From: Paenibacillus sedimenti
GTDB taxonomy: Bacteria > Bacillota > Bacilli > Paenibacillales > NBRC-103111
DNA length: 64,000 nt
Assembly (NCBI RefSeq): GCF_014534655.1
Contig: NZ_JACVVD010000015.1
Span: forward strand, 60,771-124,770
Reading direction: 5' to 3'
Both the position numbers and the translations under genes were made by a program. The notes below the pieces were generated by a model. It was given only the letters and a program-made list of their open reading frames with translations. It ran no database searches and was not told the DNA's origin. Below are positions 37,058 through 46,719 of the stretch, in pieces (within the stretch, counting starts at the first letter, position 1; every line of letters starts with the position of its first letter).

Positions 37058-38821
37058 GTGCAAGATCATAATCAAGCATTCACAATCGGAGATCAATTTT
37101 ATCTGCATGACAAACCGTTCAAAATTATTTCAGGCGCCATTCATTACTATCGCGTCGTGCCCGAATATTGGCAGGATCGACTGGAGAAGCTGAAAGCTCT
37201 TGGCTGCAATACGGTGGAAACCTATGTTCCGTGGAATATGCACGAGCCGAGGGAAGGCGAATACCATTTTGCAGGAATGTATGACATTCGCGCCTTTATT
37301 CAAACGGCCGGCAAGCTTGGGCTGTATGTCATTCTGCGGCCGTCCCCGTACATTTGCGCCGAATGGGAATTTGGTGGACTGCCGTTCTGGCTTCTGCGGG
37401 ACGGGGACATGAAGCTGCGCTTCAGCTACCAACCTTATCTGGATAAAATTGACCGCTATTATGAACGGCTGTTCGCGGAGTTCAGGGATATGCAAATTGC
37501 CGACGGCGGCCCGATTATTCTGATGCAAGTGGAGAACGAATATGGCGGGTATGCCAACGACAAGGTGTATCTGTACGCGCTGGCCGAGCTGATGACGAAG
37601 CATGGCGCTAATGTGCCGTTGGTTACTTCGGACGGCCCCTGGCACGATTTGCTGGACAATGGATCCATTCAGGAGGCAGCTTTGCCGACGATCAATTGCG
37701 GCTCCAATATTAAGGAACATTTTGCGCGTCTTAAGCGCTTCCATGGACAAGACCGGCCTCTCATGGTGATGGAATTCTGGATCGGCTGGTTCGATGCCTG
37801 GGGAGGCGGGAAGCACCACACGAGGGATGCGGACAGCGCAGCGCAGGAATTGGCCGATATTCTGGAAGAAGGCAGCGTCAATATTTACATGTTCCATGGA
37901 GGGACCAACTTCGGCTTTACAAGCGGAGCCAACTACTACGAGAAGCTGGCGCCGGACACGACCTCTTACGATTACGATGCGCTGCTGACCGAGAGCGGTG
38001 ATATTACGCCCAAATATCAGGCGTTTCAGCAAGTGATCGCCCGTTATACCGAGCTGCCGGAGGTGCAATTGTCCACCGATATTCGAAAAAAAGCATACGG
38101 CGAGGTGGAGGTTAAAGAGAAGGTATCCCTGTTCTCTGTGGAGAATCGGCTGGCGCAGCCGGTCGAGTCTCCGTATCCGCTTACGATGGAAGCTCTGAAT
38201 CAGCCATTCGGTTATGTGCTGTACAAGACGAATTTGGGCAAAAACAGGCTCATCGAGGACTTCCGGCTCATTCAATGCACGGATCGTGCGCATGTGTACG
38301 TGAACGGTAATCATCTGTTTACGAAAGACGATCTGGAGATGGAGGGCAAAGAGACCTTTGAATTGACGGAGCCGGAAAATGAGCTTTCGATTCTGGTAGA
38401 AAATATGGGAAGGGTCAATTATTCGGTCAAAATGAACAGCCAGCACAAAGGGATAAAGGGCGGCGTAATCGTGAATGGCGCTTTCCAAAGCGGCTGGAGC
38501 CAATATAGCCTTTCCCTCGATAATTTGGACAAGCTGGACTTTTCCAAGCCTTTCCGCACCGGAACTCCCGCCTTTTACCGATTTGAACTGGAGATTGAGG
38601 AGACCGGCGACACCTTTCTCGATTTTACGGGATGGGGCAAGGGAGTGGCGTTCGTGAACGGCTTTAATCTAGGGCGCTTCTGGGAAATTGGCCCGCAGAC
38701 GAGATTGTACGTGCCTGCTCCTCTGCTCAAGCAGGGGATGAACGAAGTCATTTTGTTTGAAACGGAAGGGAAGGCGGGAGAGTCGATCGCCTTTATGGAT
38801 ACATCCGGGTTGGGTAATTAA
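37058..38821 (+). CDS. GH35 beta-galactosidase
   Basis: This 587-residue protein has no signal peptide and so is likely cytoplasmic. The catalytic TIM barrel (about 10-330) shows ISGAIHYYRVVPEYW, YICAEWEFGGLPFWLL, QVENEYGGYAN (acid/base Glu about 161) and MVMEFWIGWFDAWGG (nucleophile Glu about 239). HGGTNFGFTSGANYY and TSYDYDALL close the barrel. Beta-sandwich domains follow, with AFYRFELEIEETGDTFLDF and VNGFNLGRFWEIGPQ. GTG 37058 is chosen because GGAGG lies seven bases upstream; ATG 37052 sits too close. The enzyme removes terminal beta-galactose, here probably from imported oligosaccharides. GH43 relics flank it. Confidence 0.92.
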   Translation: MQDHNQAFTIGDQFYLHDKPFKIISGAIHYYRVVPEYWQDRLEKLKALGCNTVETYVPWNMHEPREGEYHFAGMYDIRAFIQTAGKLGLYVILRPSPYICAEWEFGGLPFWLLRDGDMKLRFSYQPYLDKIDRYYERLFAEFRDMQIADGGPIILMQVENEYGGYANDKVYLYALAELMTKHGANVPLVTSDGPWHDLLDNGSIQEAALPTINCGSNIKEHFARLKRFHGQDRPLMVMEFWIGWFDAWGGGKHHTRDADSAAQELADILEEGSVNIYMFHGGTNFGFTSGANYYEKLAPDTTSYDYDALLTESGDITPKYQAFQQVIARYTELPEVQLSTDIRKKAYGEVEVKEKVSLFSVENRLAQPVESPYPLTMEALNQPFGYVLYKTNLGKNRLIEDFRLIQCTDRAHVYVNGNHLFTKDDLEMEGKETFELTEPENELSILVENMGRVNYSVKMNSQHKGIKGGVIVNGAFQSGWSQYSLSLDNLDKLDFSKPFRTGTPAFYRFELEIEETGDTFLDFTGWGKGVAFVNGFNLGRFWEIGPQTRLYVPAPLLKQGMNEVILFETEGKAGESIAFMDTSGLGN

Positions 38822-39235
38822 CGGCTCGGCCGGTTTCTCCGTATATGCTGCTAATATTGATAACAGGCAGATTTGGCATGATGTCGACGGCAACTTTATT
38901 CATGCGCATGGCGGGGGCTTCCTGCAGGAAGGGGATTATTACTATTGGTTCGGCGAGAACAGGCAAGGAGGAAAGAAAGTATCGTGCTATCGTTCCCGGG
39001 ATCTGTTGCATTGGGAATTCCGGAACGATGTACTGCGCACGGATTCCGCATTCAAACCGGTTTATCACAGGACATCTTCCGACATGGACCCCTACCATAC
39101 CATTGATAAAGGCTACGGCAGCGGGGCTGTAATCGAAAGACCCAAGGTGCTGCACGATGCGCTTACCGGCAAATATGTCATGTGGATGTAATGGGAGAAC
39201 GGCAAGGATTACCGTGATGCTCGCTGTTACGTAGT
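38822..39235 (+). pseudogene. Broken GH43-type glycosidase gene
   Basis: After the GH35 stop a frame without a start reads IDNRQIWHDVDGNFIHAHGG, GFLQEGDYYYWFGENRQGG and YRSRDLLHWEFRNDVL, then IERPKVLHDALTGKYVMWM. These are the first propeller blades of a GH43-type protein. A TAA at 39189-39191 interrupts it, yet the frame continues WENGKDYRDARC before the similarity ends. N-terminal start, later blades and reading frame are all lost. Confidence 0.75.
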
Positions 39236-39486
39236 TTTCGACATTTTTATCCAATGTGCCTTTAGTTAGGCTTTGCAATTTTCGTGTGGATAGGCATATT
39301 CGTAGTAAGGACAGGACAGCAGCTACGTTGATCGGCGCAGTGAAAGGCTGATCCCAGATAGGCTGAACTCGCTTCGGCGGTTTAGTATAGATTTACGACT
39401 AAATTAGGGAGGGAATAGAAAAGAAAACGAAATTCAAACAGGTCGTTTTGCCCGCAATGGGCTCAATCTTGAAAGGAGGTCTTTAA
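39236..39486. other. Upstream region of the second large secreted protein
   Basis: No intact gene is present. A frame at 39415-39486 (EKKTKFKQVVLPAMGSIL) resembles the start of a binding-protein signal peptide but begins with ATA behind GGGAGG and stops after 23 codons, so it may be a relic. The region must hold the promoter of the gene at 39487. Confidence 0.35.
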
Positions 39487-42400
39487 ATGAAAGGGTTTCT
39501 GCCAAAATGTAAACGCTCTCTTTCTATCGTATTATCTCTGCTAATTTTAGGCGGCGCCATACCGGTTAGCAATGTAACCGTACAGGCTGCCGAAGCTTCA
39601 GCCATTGCACCCTATGCCTCTTATGATTCCACTGTGCCGACGCCGCAAAATAGCGCAATCATCAATCCGAACTATGACCGAAGCTATGACAACTATGTGG
39701 TCAAAGGTCCGACAGGACTCGTCCACCCGGGTATTCTGCAATCGCGAGCGGATCTGAACACCATGAGGGATATGGTTTGGCTCGGGAAAGAGCCTTGGGC
39801 GTCTGCATTCGATACATTCAGAAGGACTCCCGAATCTTCGAAAAATGTAGCGATCTATGGGAACGGAGGAACGCAAAAGGAATTCGTTTATTCCCAAATC
39901 TCCGACAGCAACGGGGACAAGCAATTGCGCCAGGATGCCACGACAGCCTATCAACAAGCGCTCATGTGGTACATCACGGGGGATCAGGCTTACCTGAACA
40001 ATGCCAAAAAGGTATTGGACGCGTGGGGCAATGGTCTCAAGCAATTTTTCAATACGACGGAGCCGGCCAATTGGGATACTGTCGCACAGGTGTGGGGGGC
40101 ATCCAGCGTTCTCAGCTCCGGTGTAGCAGGTCAGAAGATGGCTGCCGCGGCAGAAATTCTTCTCTATACGCCAAGCTCCGGGTGGTGCCGGGACGCCCAA
40201 GGCAATATCGATTATGAAACAAAGAAGGTCTACGATAATTTCTTCAGACTCATCTGGCAGGAAACGAACAAGTGGTACGGATTTTTCAATCAAGCGGCCG
40301 TAGGGAACATGGGGTACATGTCCATTTCCATCTTCCTGGACGATATTAACGGTTATAACGAAGCGGTGGAGCGTTTTGCCTACAATAAAAAAGCCGTAGA
40401 CGAGGCAAATAAAACCGGAGCAAACAGCATCAATTTCTCGGTTGCCGCGATGGTATTGGATCATGGACAGATCGTCGAGATGGGACGCGACCAACCTCAT
40501 TCGGGCGGTGACGTTGCGGCGCTCGGCGCAGCGGCCCGAACCATCCATGTCCAGGGGACGAAGCTTGATCCTGTAACCGGGGTGCCGGTTGCCGAGGGCG
40601 GGGTAGGCCCCTACGAGTTCCAGAACCAAAAGCTGCTAAAGGCCTTATCCTATTATTCGAAATACAATGCTGGGTACGATGTGGACTATATTCCCAATGT
40701 CAACGGCTTGGGGCAAAAGACCGAATGGTCCGCCGTCAGTCCGGCGGGACGGGGAAGCGGAACGGATATCGCTTCCATCTACAATCATTATAAATATGAG
40801 AAAGGATATTCCGGCGGTATTTACGACGAATTGTACAAATATCCCGAGCTCATGATGTACAATCTTGAAGGCCAGTCCATCGATATGCCGGGCTTTGGTC
40901 AGCTGCTCTTTACCCCTGTGAACGGTGCCTTGGCCACGGAGCCGAAGGGCCCGCCGCAGCCTTTGCAGGAAAAGGGAAATTTATATGGTCTATATAACCG
41001 GTACCCGGCTGTACCTTTTTCGTCCAACAACGCAGTTTGGTTTAAGAACGGCTTTGTAAAACCCGGAATCGCCAGTTATCTGGACGAAAACGGTTTTGTC
41101 CAATACAAAGCCGAAGGGACGATGAACGGCAACTGGATCGGCTACGAAAACTTCGATTTCGGTTCGGTTCCCGCAGATACGCTCGCGTACAACTATTCCG
41201 TGAACTCGTCGGAAGGGTCGACCATCAGCATGTACGTTACCGAGCCTGACGTGAAGCTGACCGACGAGACCATGGCCCAAACAACGCCGACAGCCGTCTT
41301 TCAGGTCCCCAATACAGGATGGTGGTCCGTACAGAACACCTATGTTCAAAAATTCGATAACATCGGCGATACACTGAAAGGCAAGAAAAATCTGTATTTC
41401 AAAATTACGGGTTCCGGCAACGTTTATAATTTTGCCGCCGAATCGTTCTGGTTTCAATTTTCGGGCGGATTTGCCAAAACCGATAACAAGGCGATTGAAG
41501 CCCCTTATACGAGCAGATCAGGTTATGTGAAAAACGAGTCGGCGAATAATGTTACCCTTACAGACGGCGGTTATATCGGGTATCGCAATATGAATTTTGA
41601 CAGCGGAACCGTACAGATGCAGTTGAATCACTTAGCCGAAGGAAGCGGGATGCTCGAAATGAGGCTGGGAGGCCCGCAGGGCCAGCTCGTCAAGACGTAC
41701 TCGATTGAGGATACAGCAGGCAGCAAGGTGACCGCCGCGTTCGACCATCAGAATGATGAGATGATTTACGGCAATAACGGAGGCAATAACGATCTTTATT
41801 TTGTCTACAAAGGGACCGGGTCTCTGACCTTTAACAGCTTTAAATACGTAACGCCATCATCTTCCGGAACGGTTCAGTCGACAAAGACGGAGGGTGGAAG
41901 CTATTTATCCGATATATACGGCAACGCCGAGAAAGTTGGGGATAATGTCGTATTAAAAGGAGACAGCTCCGCAGTCGCATATCGTAATGCCAACATGGGG
42001 TCCAAAGGTAATGACCGGCGCTTTATGGTTTTGCGGGTGAAGAGCAGCGAGCCTGTTGTCATGAAAGCCATTGATCTTGGCAATGGAAATTTAGCCGCCA
42101 ATGCCGTAGCTGAATTTGCTGTTCCGAATACGAACGGAGAGTTCGTAACGATCGCATACGATTTGGCGAAATCGGGTTATGCTGCGCGAGAAGGCGGGAT
42201 TTTTCTCAGGCTGCAAGCAACCGGTGGAACTGCCGATGGCAGAGTGGAAGTCGATTACTTCAGTTTTGACAATAACGATCTCGAGTTTGTCGATCTGCTG
42301 CAATCTGTATCCATTGGGTCCGATCATCCGGGCAATCCTTCCATCGCAACGGCGGGAGATACCGTGACCTTATCGTTTACCGCCAGCGAACCGATCGATA

Positions 42401-45400
42401 GTGTTGCCGTTTATTTCGGCAGTACGAAGATGGATACCGTTTCCACAGATGCCCGTCATTTTACCGTGACGCAAAAGCTTGGAGAAAGCTATAAGCCCGG
42501 CAAAGTCCAGTTCCGCATCGACTACGATCAAGGTGCGAATTTCGGGAAATCGGTCAGAAGTACGATGGACGGCACCTCGGTGACTATCGTTAATGAAGAT
42601 GGGCTCATCAACGATGCATTCAAGAATCTTTCTTTGATTGATTCAACACCGGGTCGAAGCATCGATACGACAAAACAGGTCGTGTCCAATCTGTTTGACG
42701 GGAATGAAGCCACCGCCTCCGATTTTCGCTCCACTAGCGGAGGCTGGGGCTCTTGGGTTGCATTTGACCTCGGCGATCAGGATAAAGTGCAATTAACCCA
42801 AGTAAAATTGCTTGCAAGACAAGACCTTCCCGCCCGGGCGGCAGGTGTTGTCATCCAGGGAACCAACCACATTGATTATGAGCCGTGGGTGACGTTGACT
42901 GCCCCGGCTGCAAATACGGTGAATTGGCAAACGTTAACGGTCCAGAATCCGAAAGCCTACCGTTATATCCGGATTTTCAATGGGGCCCAATGGTTCGGCA
43001 ATCTTGCCGAAGTCAAGTTCTATGGTACCGTCATCCATACGGGAAGCCCGGTCCTTCTGGACACGGTAACGCTAAAGTCGGATAATCCGGAGGATTCTTC
43101 CTTAGCCGTGACGGGGAATACGGTCACCTTAGATTTTGCTGCCGGTAAAGCTCTTGAGAATGTCAAGGTTTATTTCGGCGATAAATTGATGGAGACCGCT
43201 TCCGACGACAATCTTCATTGGAAAGCCCGGTATACGGTTGGAACTGCTTATCAAACGGGCAAAATTTCATTTGTGATCCTGTACGATAATGGGCCTGTCG
43301 TGACCGGTACCACGGACGGTACGTCGGTAACGGTCATTGACCCGCTTCAGATTGCATTGGATAATGCGGCAAAGCTTGAAGCGGGAAATTATTCAAGACT
43401 GAGCTATTATCTGTTCAACCAAGAAGTTGAACGCATCAAAGCGGAAATGAATGCTCCGGGTTATTCTGATATGAAAATTGCCAAGGAGCTTTACGATGCG
43501 AAGAGCTTGCTTGCCCGCAACCCGTTATCCATCTATTCGTTTGAAGGAAACGCCGATAATGCATTCGGGTCTGGCAACGGGACGGTTTCCGGCACTCCTG
43601 CGTACAAAGACGGGAACGTCGGGAAAGCGATCGAAATGAACGGCACCAATAGCTATGTCACGCTGCCCTCTGCGCATCCTCTGTCCAGTTACAATCAGAT
43701 CACCGTGTCAACCTGGGTGTACTGGAAGGGCGGAAACCAATGGCAGCGAATCTTCGACTTCGGTAACGGCACTAACCAGTACATGTTCCTGTCGCCGAGA
43801 TCGGGCAACAACACGCTGCGTTTCGCGATCAAGAACGGCGGCGGCGAGCAAATCGTGCAAACCTCTCAGCTTGCAGCGGATGGGTGGGCTCATGTGGCGT
43901 TGACACTCGGGAACGGTACGGCGAAGCTGTATGTGAACGGCGAGGAAAAGGCATCCTCTAACGTCACGATCAAACCGAGCGACTTCAAACCGAAACTAAA
44001 TTATATCGGGAAAAGCCAGTTCTCCGATCCGCTGTTCAACGGCATGCTGGACGAATTCCGTATTTATGATCATGTATTAAGCGCTGATGAGATCCTTCAG
44101 TTAGCAAACAATACGGCGCCGCAGGGGGACAATTCCTTACTGGCGTACTTGCTGGATAAAGCTGCAGCGCTTGACGCCAAGCTTTACGCCGAATCGAGCT
44201 GGCAAGCAGTTGCGGCAGCCGTCGAGAACGCAAAAGCATTGGCATCGAATGCCGATCAAGCTGCCATCGACGCTTCGGCCGAACAGCTGCTGACTGCGCT
44301 TGATGCGTTAGAATTCGACAAGACGCCGCCGGCGGACGCAGCGTTGTCGGCAGATATTACAGCGCCAACCAACAGCGATGTCACAGTAACCATCAGCTAT
44401 CCGGACGACGCGGCAATCAAAGAGTACAAAGTAGGAGATAACGGTACATGGACAGCGTACGGCGCTCCTGTGGTTGTTTCCGAAAACGGCACGGTATATG
44501 CAAGAGCAACGGATGCAGCGGGCAACGTATCGAATGAGACGAGCTACACGGTCAGCAATATCGACCATATTGCGCCTGCCGATGCAACTTTGGCTGTTGA
44601 TACCACAACACCAACCAACCAAGGCGTCACCGTGGCGATCAGCTATCCGGACGACGCTGCGGCGAAGGAATACAAAGTAGGCGAAAGCGGCGAATGGACA
44701 GCGTACACCGCTCCGGTCGTTGTTTCCGACAATGACACCGTGTATGCAAGGGGAACGGATGCCGTAGGCAACGTCTCGAACGTAACCAGCATGACCGTAA
44801 ACAACATCTATAAGATTGCCCCTGTCACCACCGCAATTTTGAATCCGGCTGCGCCTAACGGCAAGAACAGCTGGTACACGATGGATGTTACCGTAAGCTT
44901 GTCCGTATACGCCAGTGTATACGGAGGCGCCGTAACAACAGAATACCAGGTGAATGACGGTTCGTGGATTGTTTACAACGGTTCCATTCCTGCCTTCGGT
45001 GAAGGAACCTATAAGCTCGGTTACCGCAGTAAGGATCAAGCAGGCAATGTCGAGCATCTCAAAACCGTCGAGTTTAAAGTTGACAAGACAGCGCCAGCGC
45101 TATCCGTGCAGCTGGATAAGACGTCGATTTGGCCGGCGGAACATAAAATGGTGACGATCAATGCCACGCTGAATCCGAGTGATGCTACATCGGGTATTGA
45201 ATCTGTGGTGTTAACGTCTATCACGAGCAATAAACCGGATAGCGGTCAAGGCGACATTCAGAACGCCGATTTCGGAACAGCCGACACTTCATTCAGCTTG
45301 CGTGCGGAAAAAGACCGAATCTATACCATCACGTATACGGCAACCGATAAAGCGGGCAACAAAACAGTTGTAACTGCAACTGTCACCGTGCCTCACGATC

Positions 45401-45414
45401 AATCCGGAAATTAA
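39487..45414 (+). CDS. 1975-residue secreted protein with alginate-lyase-fold domain and binding modules
   Basis: A signal peptide (about 1-37, ending VTVQAAEA) precedes an alginate-lyase-like toroid (about 70-470, with MGRDQPHSGGDVAALGAAAR). Three beta-sandwich binding-type modules (about 520-930), an Ig-like domain and an F5/8 discoidin domain (about 1040-1183, SNLFDGNEATASDFR) follow. Then come another Ig-like domain, a LamG module (about 1347-1541) nearly identical to those of the 29868 protein, a helical FIVAR-like segment and four Ig-like repeats. There is no FIMAH-like end and no cell-wall anchor. In the toroid the NQH of the other protein is NQAAVGNMG, so the presumed catalytic His is absent at that place. 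The ATG follows AAAGGAGG. It probably binds or cleaves an acidic polysaccharide. Confidence 0.88.
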   Translation: MKGFLPKCKRSLSIVLSLLILGGAIPVSNVTVQAAEASAIAPYASYDSTVPTPQNSAIINPNYDRSYDNYVVKGPTGLVHPGILQSRADLNTMRDMVWLGKEPWASAFDTFRRTPESSKNVAIYGNGGTQKEFVYSQISDSNGDKQLRQDATTAYQQALMWYITGDQAYLNNAKKVLDAWGNGLKQFFNTTEPANWDTVAQVWGASSVLSSGVAGQKMAAAAEILLYTPSSGWCRDAQGNIDYETKKVYDNFFRLIWQETNKWYGFFNQAAVGNMGYMSISIFLDDINGYNEAVERFAYNKKAVDEANKTGANSINFSVAAMVLDHGQIVEMGRDQPHSGGDVAALGAAARTIHVQGTKLDPVTGVPVAEGGVGPYEFQNQKLLKALSYYSKYNAGYDVDYIPNVNGLGQKTEWSAVSPAGRGSGTDIASIYNHYKYEKGYSGGIYDELYKYPELMMYNLEGQSIDMPGFGQLLFTPVNGALATEPKGPPQPLQEKGNLYGLYNRYPAVPFSSNNAVWFKNGFVKPGIASYLDENGFVQYKAEGTMNGNWIGYENFDFGSVPADTLAYNYSVNSSEGSTISMYVTEPDVKLTDETMAQTTPTAVFQVPNTGWWSVQNTYVQKFDNIGDTLKGKKNLYFKITGSGNVYNFAAESFWFQFSGGFAKTDNKAIEAPYTSRSGYVKNESANNVTLTDGGYIGYRNMNFDSGTVQMQLNHLAEGSGMLEMRLGGPQGQLVKTYSIEDTAGSKVTAAFDHQNDEMIYGNNGGNNDLYFVYKGTGSLTFNSFKYVTPSSSGTVQSTKTEGGSYLSDIYGNAEKVGDNVVLKGDSSAVAYRNANMGSKGNDRRFMVLRVKSSEPVVMKAIDLGNGNLAANAVAEFAVPNTNGEFVTIAYDLAKSGYAAREGGIFLRLQATGGTADGRVEVDYFSFDNNDLEFVDLLQSVSIGSDHPGNPSIATAGDTVTLSFTASEPIDSVAVYFGSTKMDTVSTDARHFTVTQKLGESYKPGKVQFRIDYDQGANFGKSVRSTMDGTSVTIVNEDGLINDAFKNLSLIDSTPGRSIDTTKQVVSNLFDGNEATASDFRSTSGGWGSWVAFDLGDQDKVQLTQVKLLARQDLPARAAGVVIQGTNHIDYEPWVTLTAPAANTVNWQTLTVQNPKAYRYIRIFNGAQWFGNLAEVKFYGTVIHTGSPVLLDTVTLKSDNPEDSSLAVTGNTVTLDFAAGKALENVKVYFGDKLMETASDDNLHWKARYTVGTAYQTGKISFVILYDNGPVVTGTTDGTSVTVIDPLQIALDNAAKLEAGNYSRLSYYLFNQEVERIKAEMNAPGYSDMKIAKELYDAKSLLARNPLSIYSFEGNADNAFGSGNGTVSGTPAYKDGNVGKAIEMNGTNSYVTLPSAHPLSSYNQITVSTWVYWKGGNQWQRIFDFGNGTNQYMFLSPRSGNNTLRFAIKNGGGEQIVQTSQLAADGWAHVALTLGNGTAKLYVNGEEKASSNVTIKPSDFKPKLNYIGKSQFSDPLFNGMLDEFRIYDHVLSADEILQLANNTAPQGDNSLLAYLLDKAAALDAKLYAESSWQAVAAAVENAKALASNADQAAIDASAEQLLTALDALEFDKTPPADAALSADITAPTNSDVTVTISYPDDAAIKEYKVGDNGTWTAYGAPVVVSENGTVYARATDAAGNVSNETSYTVSNIDHIAPADATLAVDTTTPTNQGVTVAISYPDDAAAKEYKVGESGEWTAYTAPVVVSDNDTVYARGTDAVGNVSNVTSMTVNNIYKIAPVTTAILNPAAPNGKNSWYTMDVTVSLSVYASVYGGAVTTEYQVNDGSWIVYNGSIPAFGEGTYKLGYRSKDQAGNVEHLKTVEFKVDKTAPALSVQLDKTSIWPAEHKMVTINATLNPSDATSGIESVVLTSITSNKPDSGQGDIQNADFGTADTSFSLRAEKDRIYTITYTATDKAGNKTVVTATVTVPHDQSGN
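39508..39521 (+). promoter_or_regulatory. Cre-like site inside the start of the large secreted protein gene
   Basis: TGTAAACGCTCTCT matches the CcpA operator consensus at 13 of 14 positions. It lies within codons 8-12, a place where CcpA roadblock sites are known to occur. Confidence 0.5.
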
Positions 45415-45436
45415 TAAGTAAGTAGAATTCAGTTTC

Positions 45437-45464
45437 GGGAGGAAGGCTTTGGTGCCTTCCTCCT
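45437..45464 (+). terminator. Strong hairpin after the large secreted protein gene
   Basis: GGAGGAAGGC pairs perfectly with GCCTTCCTCC around TTTGGT, 23 bases after the stop codon. The following sequence is AT-rich but not a pure T run. Confidence 0.65.
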
Positions 45465-45611
45465 ATAATAAATGGGGAGGAAATAGCAAGATTTTCCATG
45501 AATCAATAACTAAAAAAGGAGAAAAGTAAATATCATTCCACTCTCTGTTTTAAAAAAAATCTATCAAATGAGTTATGGCATAGAGTGTAGTTCATTAAGG
45601 GGGGGGTCCAT

Positions 45612-46427
45612 TTGATATCACAAGATTTATTCTCAAAGATAGCTCAAACAAATTTGTCACTTCCATTTCGACTAAGCGCTGCAGGCTATGTTCGCAACCC
45701 AGTTTGTTGTTTTACAGAGGAGAGTAGTGATTGTGAGATTATATTCTGTGTAAGGGGGAAGGGACTATTTCGAATAAATAGCCAGCCTGAATTTGTAATT
45801 CAAGCTAATCAGTTGGTCATTATTACGCCTAGTACAAGTTTTGAATATAAGTCATTAGATGAAAAGTGGGAGATTGCGACAATACGATTTGATTGTAACC
45901 TAATGCTCCTTTTGCAATTTCGATTAAAAATGAACAGGCCAGTAATTGTGAATTCTTCAGATAGAATATTAGAGTTGATAGATGCGCTATGTATATCAGA
46001 AGATTACAGAGACAGAGCGTTAAAGACTTCTGAGATCATTTATTCTTTGTTAGTAGAAGCTAAACTTCAAACCATAGAACTACACTTAAGTACAAGTTCT
46101 CCTAATATAACAATTCAGAAAGTCGTGAATTTTATCTGCGGTCATTACTCGAGCAAACTTAAGGTAGACGAGATTTCTCGAATGTTTGGTTATACATCGC
46201 AGCACTTAAATAAATTATTTAAAAACGAACTGGGTCACTCCATTTATCAATATATTTTGAAAGTTCAATTAGAACAGGCGGCATGTTTGCTTGAAACCGA
46301 AGAAATGACTGTTGAGCAGGTGGCAGAAAATATTGGTATGGAGTCTAGATCATTTTATCGGTTGTTCCAAAGGCGATACAAGGTTTCACCCGGACAATTC
46401 AGAAGGGCAATGAGAAAATCGATGTAG
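45612..46427 (+). CDS. AraC-family regulator
   Basis: This 271-residue protein has an N-terminal cupin domain (CEIIFCVRGKGLFRINSQPE, LVIITPSTSFEYKS) and a C-terminal AraC helix-turn-helix pair (about 170-268, LKVDEISRMFGYTSQHLNKL and VEQVAENIGMESRSFYRLFQ). The start is TTG at 45612 behind a G-rich site (AAGGGGGGG), which is less usual. Base composition is clearly more AT-rich than that of the flanking genes, which hints at a different origin. It probably regulates the adjacent secreted-protein gene or the following locus. Confidence 0.88.
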   Translation: MISQDLFSKIAQTNLSLPFRLSAAGYVRNPVCCFTEESSDCEIIFCVRGKGLFRINSQPEFVIQANQLVIITPSTSFEYKSLDEKWEIATIRFDCNLMLLLQFRLKMNRPVIVNSSDRILELIDALCISEDYRDRALKTSEIIYSLLVEAKLQTIELHLSTSSPNITIQKVVNFICGHYSSKLKVDEISRMFGYTSQHLNKLFKNELGHSIYQYILKVQLEQAACLLETEEMTVEQVAENIGMESRSFYRLFQRRYKVSPGQFRRAMRKSM

Positions 46428-46504
46428 ATTCTGCACAGTACTATTTAATGTATTTTGGCGTCCAGCGACCATCTTTTAAGATGCTTGCTCTCAGAGTGAA
46501 AGTA

Positions 46505-46532
46505 AACCGTAGGCATTAATGTCTACGGTTTT
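46505..46532 (+). terminator. Terminator after the AraC gene
   Basis: AACCGTAG pairs with CTACGGTT around a ten-base loop and is followed by a short T-rich stretch. Confidence 0.6.
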
Positions 46533-46548
46533 ATTAGCATTAAAAAAA

Positions 46549-46566
46549 GGTTCCCTTTAGGGAACC
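46549..46566. terminator. Compact palindromic hairpin
   Basis: GGTTCCC-TTTA-GGGAACC is flanked by A runs, so on the minus strand it would be followed by a T run. It may terminate leftward transcripts. The remaining sequence to 46719 has no gene and should contain the kinase promoter. Confidence 0.5.
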
Positions 46567-46719
46567 AAAAAGAAAGCGCATTCGTAGGAGGAGAAGGCGC
46601 TATAATTTATGTTCACTCTGTAGTTTCTACTGCTTAGAGACATTTAGAGACATATGAAACGTTTAAGATTACTGTTATAGTAAATTGAGGGGTTAAATTT
46701 ATTTAGAGGTCGTGAAAAT

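Noticed and set aside
37130..38503. 457-codon leftward open frame
   Set aside because: It is antisense to the intact GH35 gene, is rich in His, Arg and Gln as expected for a shadow frame, and has no ribosome-binding site.
39598..40629. 343-codon leftward open frame
   Set aside because: It is antisense to the second giant secreted protein, which has a signal peptide and recognisable domains.
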